Source: Calycina herbarum
Lineage: Eukaryota; Ascomycota; Leotiomycetes; Helotiales; Pezizellaceae
Reading direction: 5' to 3'
Length of the DNA stretch: 64,000 bases
Assembly: GCA_001414485.1 (NCBI GenBank)
Contig: LLEY01000051.1
Span: 310,001-374,000 of the forward strand
Each line of letters starts with the position of its first letter. The stretch's first letter is position 1. The notes under the pieces are model-generated. The model made no database searches. It saw only the letters and a list, made by a program, of their open reading frames with translations, and was not told the origin of the DNA. Positions 56,801 through 64,000 of this stretch are shown one piece after another. The translations under genes and the position numbers were made by a program.

Positions 56801-59360
56801 TCACGCAATCAAAGCAATTCTTGATGGCACAATCTCCAACAAACATCTTTTGGAAAGTAACTCGTCAAGAACCGATAGTAATAAAATCCTCGAGGAAGCT
56901 AGATCAATCAAAACTGCCGTCTCAGAATTCCGATCATCATCTCGGGAGAAGGAGATCTTGAGCGAGCTCTCTAGTGTCAAGGATATGGTCCAGAGAGTAC
57001 CAGAGAACTGCAAGACCGAAGAACTCCTCGCTCAGATCAAATCCGCAATTGATTTGAGCGAGAGAAACCGCGCCAGTCTAGCTCTTGCGCTCGAATCTCT
57101 CAAATCCATCAATGATGATTCCTCATCTTCGAAGATTTTGGCCGATTTGGGAAATTTGACCTCTCTTGTGGAGGACTCCCGGGCTACACGACAGGAATCC
57201 GAGATATTGAAACTTGTCGAGTCTGTTAATGGAACTATCAACAAGCACACAAGTTCAATGCAAGAAATCCACGACGATGTTCGACACGTCAAGGATCACA
57301 CGAGCTCTATCGCAGAGGTCAAAGATATCACTCTTGATGTTCAGAAACACATTTCGGATGTTTACGACGATGTTCAACACGTCAAGCATCAGTCGAGCTT
57401 TATCACCGAGGTCAAAGAGACTATTCTTGATGTTCAGAAGCATACAATCTCAATTTCGGAAGTTCACGACGACGTTCGAAAGGGCAGAGAAGAAAATTCC
57501 GCTTCCTCATCTCATGCGCTGACTGAGATGAACGCCATCAAGCAAAATGGCACTCAACAAGCAGCAACACTTGCTCGCACATACGATGCATTACTTGCTG
57601 TCGACACGAAGATCAAAACTAGTGAAGACTTCATCTATGCCGCAGTCCAGGAATTACACTCAACTATGGAAAGGGAATTGGCGGACAACAGATCAAGCAT
57701 CGCGACCTCCGTAGAGGATGTAGCATCTGATCTCAAGATTGACCTACAGGGTCTTGGGTCTAGGTTTGCAACCTCAACAAATGTTCTCAGAGCAGACCTC
57801 AAATTGATCGACCTTGCTCCGATGCAAACTGTGTTAGGTCAACTGAAGGAGGATGTTCAATCGATTCGCGAGGTAACTGCTGGAACAGCAGAGAATGTTG
57901 CTGCTATTCCTGCGTCCTTTACAGCTACACACGATCTCCTCGCCTTGGAAACCACCAAAACAAGCGAGTTAATCGTAGATTTGACAAAACTTGTCAAGTC
58001 GCATGGTGACTTGCAACGGGGCAATAGCAAAGCAATTGAAGAAAAGATCAATCAAAATGCAGCTACACTCTCCAACATCGACCAAACGACCTCGAGGACG
58101 AAAGATAGCGTCAGCGGTCTTATCAAGGTGCAATTACCCAAGATAAGCGAAGACATTCGAGCTATTGATCTTAGCAAGATAGCTTCGGAAACTGCTGAAA
58201 CTGTTACAACTCTCGCTGCTGTCGGCCACTCTATCGAAGAGCTCATCAAGACTGCCCAAATTCACGTCACGGAGCTATCCAATACGAAGGAGCAAGTCTC
58301 AAAGACAACTGAGCAAATTTTGACACAATTGTCTAGTGAGACCTCCAAGCTCATCGATATAACTCGCGGGGTTGAATCATCCGTCCAAACATCGAGTCTC
58401 GAGACGAACACGGCGGTCAAGGAAAACACAACCATGCTTTCCCGCATCCACAAGACCGTCGAAGAAACTCCTTCGAATGTCGAGACATCACTTATCAAGG
58501 AAACAGCTCTCCTCGCAGAGGCTATCCGAGCTGTCAACGAAGAGTTGTCAAAGGAAGCCACACGCAGCAGCAAATCAGCAAAATCCAACGCAACAGCTCT
58601 AGCAACCATCACAGCCGACATCTCAAACCTCACCTCCTCAACCGAATCCAAAATCTCCACCCTCCACACCGACCTCACCACAACCCACATTCCCCAACTG
58701 ATGTCCGAAATCTGTGGAACAAGAACAGCACTTGAAGCCAGCAACTCGTTCTCCTTCAATGCTCTTTCCGCCGACCTCAAAACCGTCACATCCGCTATCT
58801 CCACGACCAGCACAGCCGTCCGAGTGAACTCCGCGGCCATCTCACGAGTCGATAAGGCAGTACTGGAAACTGGCGCTCATGTAAAGGGGGTTATTTATGA
58901 AGGCAACCGCCAACTAAGCAGCGAAATTGAATCCGCCCTCTCCCAACTCGACGAATCCCTCCATGACAACGGGACGCGCATCCGTGGTATCTCCGAGTAC
59001 GACATTCCCCGTATGGAAACCGAGATTCGCACCCTCGATCAATCGCTTGAACGTTCTATCCGCACTAGTGAGAGGAGTAAAGATGCTCTTACTGTTATTG
59101 GGGGCAGGATCATTGGGACGAGCAAGAAGTTTGGGGAAATGGTTGATGCTGCCCAGAGGGGGGAGCTTGAGAATGGTCATGGACTTGGAAATGGGGGTGG
59201 GCATGGGATTGGACATAGCCCCCAAAACTCTTTGAGGGGGAGTCGGATTTTGGGAAGTGTGAAGGGCGAGTTGGGGATGGGGAGTGGGAGGTTTAGGAGG
59301 GCGAGTAATGCTAGTAGTTCGAAGGATGGATCGAGGATTATGAATTTCCCTACTTCTTAG
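53826..59360 (+). CDS. Very long coiled-coil protein, 1844 residues, intronless
   Basis: A single uninterrupted frame from ATG 53826. The N-terminal 55 residues are Arg/Ser/Thr/Pro-rich and probably disordered. Most of the remainder shows heptad-like spacing of Leu/Ile/Val with Ser/Asp/Glu/Lys (for example LKRSIETQATLASLDAKIA), typical of extended coiled coil. Two internal duplications are visible: a 48-residue unit around DDIGDLHAMLSTILEG / DDLADLHGILSTVLEA (56292 and 56436) and a 31-residue unit around DDVRHVKDHTS / DDVQHVKHQSS (57273 and 57366). The C-terminal 60 residues are Gly-rich and basic. No motor, ATPase or membrane segment is seen, so it is probably a scaffold or tether; a specific role is not inferable. 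The length without introns is unusual for this window. Confidence 0.85.
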   Translation: MSLRGPGVINRWRERHRSYSGISSTSTATSKPQALRPSTSYAPSATPSAARSAAYNRDFEKIVEDAVLHAFNSDVFKTAIASQIEPHLSKQHEKINQLKTANLNFESNVQTQLEDIPLMLQPALDHLTNLEIPNYEKELTELLTGQKALADSIVMFDGRLTAVETQVQDFDGRVKALQEEVVSADLRSAIRFGEISNELQDRNSTFGDRLWNVERDLGQKIDGQQRRVVGACEDLRKAIVITQDKISSLETMHIGFDDKLTSNGERSDNLFKKIEQVSKSISKLDSADIAIQRDIKAVQETVSSLDTSPLDHIPRRLDGMDRAMSDLKRSIETQATLASLDAKIASGNNARIDTLSSNVGKMGKLMEDVHQQVCDDSEFDFTTEKLESIESKIVSLDDALEGVRKNVKTLDTSPLFLHTEKLENLKSSVSQIETAVALIDSKHFPSQNASLDLLKTDISALQSTLDTGFSSEKNNLEMIQNHLSLLPDSPKIDSIVSALESNHAVTTEKFDGLENTLGMISNIATLTSEALSSHSDAFDSAFGTIVSLHHETTSKFEPLGSSITAIGKEIGSGNDAVAALGTRFEDILAKQEDHVASIADVKSRVGSGNDVLKSLTSQVDLIVTKSDAHHALLTEVKENDKSAEIITTLSRGEKSQVEHFKILGQNIEATKMTVESTHESTLSEMRQQTDTISSGLVKSKESHLAHTASFAEAKASQEKRYETLDGYFSALNAAVAKSHTAITNIQGTVDSMLPELESSKISHSDHAASLSEILDLNKLHATSLSDIHGTSGEIVRGLEKSHVAAGNHSSTLGELAEAVSRKDDIGDLHAMLSTILEGLDKHASSLKQLSTTESIAELKSDISSAHDSRKDDLADLHGILSTVLEAMDKHSNGLQQLSTSEAVLELKGEISASRDLLTAHSTTLSDVKSAVTDTAILDATKNINTSVDGVADRIDSLDAELKASFSLITSLGEANKSSLQGVRSTLETSDISHAIKAILDGTISNKHLLESNSSRTDSNKILEEARSIKTAVSEFRSSSREKEILSELSSVKDMVQRVPENCKTEELLAQIKSAIDLSERNRASLALALESLKSINDDSSSSKILADLGNLTSLVEDSRATRQESEILKLVESVNGTINKHTSSMQEIHDDVRHVKDHTSSIAEVKDITLDVQKHISDVYDDVQHVKHQSSFITEVKETILDVQKHTISISEVHDDVRKGREENSASSSHALTEMNAIKQNGTQQAATLARTYDALLAVDTKIKTSEDFIYAAVQELHSTMERELADNRSSIATSVEDVASDLKIDLQGLGSRFATSTNVLRADLKLIDLAPMQTVLGQLKEDVQSIREVTAGTAENVAAIPASFTATHDLLALETTKTSELIVDLTKLVKSHGDLQRGNSKAIEEKINQNAATLSNIDQTTSRTKDSVSGLIKVQLPKISEDIRAIDLSKIASETAETVTTLAAVGHSIEELIKTAQIHVTELSNTKEQVSKTTEQILTQLSSETSKLIDITRGVESSVQTSSLETNTAVKENTTMLSRIHKTVEETPSNVETSLIKETALLAEAIRAVNEELSKEATRSSKSAKSNATALATITADISNLTSSTESKISTLHTDLTTTHIPQLMSEICGTRTALEASNSFSFNALSADLKTVTSAISTTSTAVRVNSAAISRVDKAVLETGAHVKGVIYEGNRQLSSEIESALSQLDESLHDNGTRIRGISEYDIPRMETEIRTLDQSLERSIRTSERSKDALTVIGGRIIGTSKKFGEMVDAAQRGELENGHGLGNGGGHGIGHSPQNSLRGSRILGSVKGELGMGSGRFRRASNASSSKDGSRIMNFPTS

Positions 59361-60725
59361 GTTGGGATTTCGGAATTTGGAGGGAAGGGTAAAATGGCGG
59401 GGAATGGGGTAGGTGGTTGGGGATAATTGGTGGAGTAAAATGGATGCGAGGGGTGGTGAAAAAATCGGTGGCTGGGGGTGTGTACGGGTTGGGTGCATAT
59501 GGTGCATATCTAGATTTCCTTTTTCTTCTTTTCCTATCTTTCCTTACTTGTCATTTCCTTACTCATTTCCTATCTCAATTCTTTTTCCTTTGTCATCTAT
59601 CGTTGTGTTCATTTAGAGGCGTTTCCTGGTGGCGAGTGGTGGTGGTTTGGGATCTTTCTTTCGGGGATATCTCTTGCATCATTGAGCGATGTGCATTATA
59701 GTGGAGTTCTAAGATTCTTTTTGCGACTGTGTTTGTATATATGAGAATAATATACTGTTATTTCTACGCGTTTGTCTGGGTTTTGGTGTTCGTGAGAGGT
59801 AAGAAATTGATGTAACTCCTCCCAAAAAAACACGACCCCGCTACCCCGCACCACCTCACAACTCGCAACCACTTACCCGCAAACCATCCTAGACACGAAA
59901 ACCAATCTTCAATAAATGGGGAAACAGGCTTGGTAGATACCCTCCCTCACGGGAGAAGACTCGATCATTTTGCAGCTTACTCGTTGAGTGTTTGGCTTAC
60001 TCGTGAAAGTTTTTTGGCCCCAATTTTATTCTTTGGAGCTTACTCAACGATTCTGTACCTCACTCGCAACTCTGGTTTTGGCCCCCAAATATGATGATTG
60101 GGATTACCCCAACTACTGTAGCTTACCTTCCTTAGACTACATCGCGTGCTGTAAATCATTTTTATTATACATAAAAGGTGGCCGTTCTCAGAAGCTAATT
60201 ACCGCAAGATCAATTGAGACTGTAACAAAGGTTCGTTTACTTATTATTTATTCTCAAAACCCATTGTATCTCCTCGGTAAGCTGCTCAGGTTTGAGATCC
60301 ACTAGGTACCTGGGGAGAGGAAATTTGCGAGAAGAAAGGTGAGGGAATGCTCTGCTGAGTTTGATTACTTTGGGGCTTTTTTCCGTAACAATAAAAAATA
60401 TGGCTTTTGATGAAACATCGAATAACCGAGTCACAACATATATCACTTCAAGTTGCGCCCTCTTCCCCAACCCAAGACTCCGTACAAACACTACACATCA
60501 TTGACGTGAGAGTGACTCATTCATTCCACTCCCTGTAAGTCATTTCCGATACCAAACAATGGTGGCGTAAAGAAAGTGTCCGTATATGTCTCCGAGAATC
60601 ACATAACTACGTACTGCACTCCTTCGTCTTCTCCACAAACTAAACAACAACCCTCCACTCCTAGTATCCTTAAACAGTCACTCCAGAAATAATACACGCC
60701 CTTGAAAAAGAAACAAGAGCGAAAA
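59361..60725. other. Gene-free stretch between coiled-coil and NmrA genes
   Basis: GCTTACTC phrases recur near 59975-60050 (GCTTACTCGTTGAGTG, GCTTACTCGTGAAAG, GCTTACTCAACGA) as a short degenerate repeat. No gene supported. Confidence 0.4.
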
Positions 60726-61652
60726 ATGGCACCTAAAAACATCCTCATAACAGGCTCAACGGCCCACCAAGGCCTCGCAGTACTTAGCGCCCTCCTCTCT
60801 CCCTCTTCCTCCTCAACTGAAGAATTCCACATCTACGCCCTAACACGGAATCTACTTTCCCCCACTTCCCAAAACCTTCTAAGACTGCACGAAAACAAAA
60901 ATATAATTCTAATCCAAGGTTCCACCCTCAATCCCCAGGCAATATTCACACAACTCCCTCCAATCCATGGCATATTTCTAGTAACACACCCCGATGCCAC
61001 AGAGAAAAAGCAAGGCGAAGGAATGATAGATGTTGCTATCGAGAAGGGAGTGAAACATTTCATTTTTAGTTCTGCGGATAGAGGGAGAGATGAGGGGGGT
61101 GGGACAGGGATTGGTCATTTTGAGACGAAGAGGGGGTTGGAGGAGTATTTGAAGAGTGCTTGTTCAGCGTCACGGGAAAACAAAAGCGGAGGGGAAGGAA
61201 TGACCTACACGATTTTAAAACCAACATCCTTCATGGAAAACCTCACACCAACCTTCCAGGGTAAAATCCTCGCTACTTTATTCTCCCAACTTTCGCTCAC
61301 GAAAAAGATTGCCTTCATTTCTGTACGGGATATTGGGAGGGTTGCCGCCATGGCTTTCCGAGATCCGGAGAAGTATGGTGGGAGAAGTATTACGTTGGCT
61401 GGTGACTTCTTGACTTTTTCTGAGATGGAGGGAATTTTTGAGCGGGAGGCCGGGAGGCAGTTGGAGAGGAGTTATGGGGTGTTGGGGAGCGCGTTGAAAT
61501 GGGGGATTGGGGATTTGGGGGATACGATGAGGTGGATGGGTGAGAAGGGGTATGTCGGGATGGATGAAGAGTTGAAGGTGGAGTTGGGGTTGGTGGGGTT
61601 TGGAGAGTGGGTTAGGGAGTATAGTGGATTTGTTGTTCGGGACGGTGGGTGA
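60726..61652 (+). CDS. NmrA-like NAD(P)-binding family protein
   Basis: Intronless gene of 308 residues from the ATG at 60726; the open frame reaches back to a TTG at 60702, which I do not use. The Rossmann start KNILITGSTAHQGLAVLSAL matches the NmrA/HSCARG glycine-motif region, though the usual GATGxQG is here GSTAHQG. IHGIFLVTHPDA and VKHFIFSSADRG follow the family order, then ILKPTSFMENL (the conserved NmrA stretch after the substrate loop) and a domain-closing ISVRDIGRVAAMAF. NmrA-like proteins bind NAD(P) and act either as redox-sensing regulators or as reductases; which applies here is not visible. The C terminus is Gly/Met-rich. The gene stands alone, 0.9 kb from the SDR gene, convergent with it. 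Confidence 0.88.
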   Translation: MAPKNILITGSTAHQGLAVLSALLSPSSSSTEEFHIYALTRNLLSPTSQNLLRLHENKNIILIQGSTLNPQAIFTQLPPIHGIFLVTHPDATEKKQGEGMIDVAIEKGVKHFIFSSADRGRDEGGGTGIGHFETKRGLEEYLKSACSASRENKSGGEGMTYTILKPTSFMENLTPTFQGKILATLFSQLSLTKKIAFISVRDIGRVAAMAFRDPEKYGGRSITLAGDFLTFSEMEGIFEREAGRQLERSYGVLGSALKWGIGDLGDTMRWMGEKGYVGMDEELKVELGLVGFGEWVREYSGFVVRDGG

Positions 61653-61824
61653 TGGCATGCTTGTCCTTTTCGTGTGGTGAAGAATTTAGTAAGGTGTTTT
61701 TTTTTCTTTTTGGGGAATTATCTGGTTACCATTGATATGCTTTTCCAGCTTTGAGAGTGGTTTCGTATGCTTTGCTTTTGAAATAGTTGCCTCTATGAAA
61801 TGTGCAATGCGAATGTTTGTTCTG

Positions 61825-62150
61825 TTTTATCCGGCTATTTGCAGGTCACCTACCCATAGCTCACATGTTTTCACTCATCATATTGTTCATTGGTAACCCA
61901 TAAATAGCTCGAGACGTCTCTTGCCATTTACCGGTAACCTTGTTTTCTTGCTATTTGCAGGTAATCCGCGGTTAGCTAAATTATCTCTTGCTATCGGTAA
62001 GTAATCTATAAATAGTCGCTTGATTTTTAGTTTGCTATTTGTGGGAATAGCTATAAACTGCTTGACTTGGTTTCGTGCTATTCCCAGGTAAACTGACAAT
62101 TGCTGGATCATTCCCTATTTACAGGTAACCTATAAATAGCTAGATTTACC
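61825..62150. repeat. Tandem imperfect palindromes, about 55-60 bp period
   Basis: GCTATTTGCAGGTAA and its variants recur about five times (61837, 61950, 62032, 62085, 62115 areas), often followed by CTATAAATAGC. Each pair can fold as GCTATTT..AAATAGC. It lies between the 3' ends of the NmrA-like and SDR genes. Confidence 0.6.
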
Positions 62151-62525
62151 TTTTGAGCTAATCGGATATAGTTTGATGAATTGGTAGCTTTTCGTAAGGC
62201 ATCAAGGAATTTATGAACGGTTAGCCGGCTAAGCTTAATCTCACTATATTTCGAATAAAACGCTCATCGTTACCAATCGACTGCTTCAACGGCTCGGGTC
62301 CTCGGGATATGATATGCCACGTGAATTTCCCCCTCGAGGAGCGCCTTGTGGCAATATTACAATATTTCCATGGACATGGTCTTGAAGCAAGATTATTATA
62401 TAGGCTCGTCAATTTTAAATGGGATTTGGCATCTTGCATCTAGTCTTTGTTAAAAAAAACATATCTCCGACGACTAAAACCTTGCTTTCCAAAGCCCAAT
62501 CTATCTTTGGAAGTTTTCAAGCGAC

Positions 62526-63507
62526 TTATTGAGCAGTAAAACCGCCATCAACTGGTAAACAAACCCCAGTAATCCAACTAGCATCCGAACTAGCCAAGAA
62601 AACTGCTGCACCGACAATATCTCCGACCTCTCCAATACCCTTCAATGGGTGTTGCGCTTGAAGCTTATCATAGGCGTGTGATGCATCCGTGGTATTAATT
62701 GTGTTGACAAAAATCGCGGTTTTCGTGTCTAGAGGATTAAAGTTAGTCTCATTGCCATTATTGGGACACAGTCTTACCTACAGCCGGGACAAATTGCATT
62801 ACAATGAATCTTGAATTCTCCATAATCCACAGCAACTTGTCTTGTCAAATTCGATACTGCAGCTTTGGAAGCTGCATAACTGCCTGAGAGCAAAAGCCCC
62901 ACGTCAGAATTTGTCAAAGGGGGGATTTTGAATGACCTTACATGTGAAAGTCCCGCCAACCAACCCATATACCGAGGACATATTAATAATCCAACCTCTA
63001 TCCCCAGAAGAATGAGGTTCTTGTTTCAACATCTGAGCAATAACATATTTACAACCCAGAAACACAGATTTCGCATTGACTTTCATGGTCAAGTCCCAAA
63101 CATCCTCGCTTGTTTCATGGATTCGAGCAGGTGGTTTCCCAGCTTCGAGTGAGATTCCCGCGTTATTAACCAATCTCGAATAATAATTAGCTCAATGAGA
63201 TGTATAGTTCAGGAGGATTTTCGCACATATCTACTCTTCCAAATTCCAATACTGCAGCTGTCACCAAAGCGTCAACCTGTTCTGCCACCCCCACATCTGT
63301 GGTAACAAAAATTGCTCGGCCATTTCTTTGGTTGATAAGATCATGGGTGGTGATTGCTGCTTCTTCTGGTACTTCTGCTCGTGCATTTGGCCGGAGATCA
63401 GCACATACTACAGAAGCTCCTTCTTTTGCATATTCTAAAGCTATTGCACGGCCGAGACCGGACGAAGAGCCCGTGATGATGCTAACTTTGTTTTCGAGTC
63501 GACCCAT
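62526..63507 (-). CDS. Short-chain dehydrogenase/reductase, four exons
   Basis: Exons are complement 63227-63507, 62942-63174, 62782-62883 and 62526-62728, joining in frame to 272 residues. Introns of 52, 58 and 53 bp have GTGCGA, GTAAGG and GTAGGT donors. The classical SDR signature is complete: cofactor motif TGSSSGLG (residues 12-19), CADLRPNA after beta-2, NNAG at 97-100, catalytic Ser161 in NMSSVYG, Tyr174 and Lys178 in SYAASKAA, and ICPGYTKTAIF with a C-terminal VDGGF. Asp in CADLR after the second strand points to NAD(H) preference over NADP(H), as known for classical SDRs. The substrate is unknown; relatives reduce or oxidise carbonyl groups of many small molecules. All key residues are intact. 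Confidence 0.92.
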
Positions 63508-64000
63508 TTTGAAATGCGAAAAAATATGAAGTTGTTTAGAAGTTAATGGAGCAAGATACATGAGATAAACTTATATATAGAAGTATGAGCCACCGAGTCA
63601 TATGATCGTTAACTACACTTAGTATTGGTGTTGCTGCTACTGTAGCTTTCCCCAAGCAGCAAGTTTCCCGAAAATGAGGTTTGAACAGCCACACCCCATT
63701 AAAAGTGGCAGTAAATACTTTGGGTTCGTACCTGCCTCACCACCTAACCCTCGTTGTTCTAACCTTCCTAAGATAATTTCAGTAAATTATCCTTGATGTT
63801 TAGAACAATTTAGGACTATTGACCCAAGTGTTCTAGAACAATCAAGCTCCAAAGTGATTTAACTATATAACATTAGAAACAACCGATTTTACTGCCGCTT
63901 TTAATGTTCATTGTTAGCCACACCTTGATGCAACATAGGCATGCAGGAAGGTAGTCCGGAACAACGCATCCATTTTTAAGAATGGATCATCAGTTCGTCG
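63508..64000. other. Promoter side of SDR gene
   Basis: A TATATATAG element about 60-70 bp upstream of the SDR start (near 63571-63580) may be its TATA box. Beyond that there is no coding content to the window end. Confidence 0.4.

Noticed and set aside
58262..58840. Long antisense frame inside the coiled-coil gene
   Set aside because: Mirror of a codon-biased, repeat-rich gene; composition follows the sense codons.
61825..62150. CRISPR-like array
   Set aside because: Units are imperfect palindromes of variable spacing with no unique equal-length spacers, and this is a eukaryotic genome.

Overview
The window looks like nuclear DNA of a filamentous ascomycete (Pezizomycotina). The 2EXR/F-box-like, HET and NmrA genes and the repeat content suggest Leotiomycetes or a close relative, but that is an inference. 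Genes carry short introns (about 45-150 bp) with GTAAG/GTATG donors and (C/T)AG acceptors. Intergenic DNA is long, often AT-rich, and in places shows G-to-A and C-to-T decay typical of repeat-induced point mutation (RIP). All exon structures were read by eye from splice signals and frame continuity.

Layout. 0.5-4.1 kb: a nucleoside 2-deoxyribosyltransferase-like gene and two divergent 2EXR-domain genes. 4.1-9.1 kb: an AT-rich stretch holding a decayed copy of the 2EXR 3' end, an ATG-less open-frame remnant and a degenerate 94-bp tandem repeat. 9.1-14.6 kb: a secreted-then-anchored Cys-rich membrane protein, a hypothetical gene and a small secreted protein. 15.4-19 kb: a HET-domain pseudogene with at least five lesions and an F-box-like gene. 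22.5-24.5 kb: a five-exon secreted amidase. 24.5-34 kb: almost gene-free.

34.2-52.2 kb is the most unusual part. A two-exon gene encodes a zinc-finger plus EST1/SMG7-type protein. Downstream, on the opposite strand, are decayed fragments of its zinc-finger exon and its EST1 region. Among them lie four copies of a three-exon gene for a 43-48 residue protein with one hydrophobic helix (38.4-38.7, 43.8-44.1, 46.5-46.8 and 50.2-50.5 kb). Exon phases and the hydrophobic core are conserved while introns diverge, which suggests selection on the peptides. I do not recognise this family. The same region holds a 475-bp TA-flanked MITE, an intron-containing tRNA-Val and several dispersed repeats, one of which recurs inverted 31 kb away.

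53.8-64 kb returns to ordinary genes: an intronless 1844-residue coiled-coil protein, an NmrA-like NAD(P)-binding protein and a four-exon short-chain dehydrogenase. No biosynthetic cluster or operon-like logic links the genes. The common thread is accessory, duplication-prone chromatin with fungal recognition-type domains (HET, 2EXR, F-box) and an expanding microprotein family.
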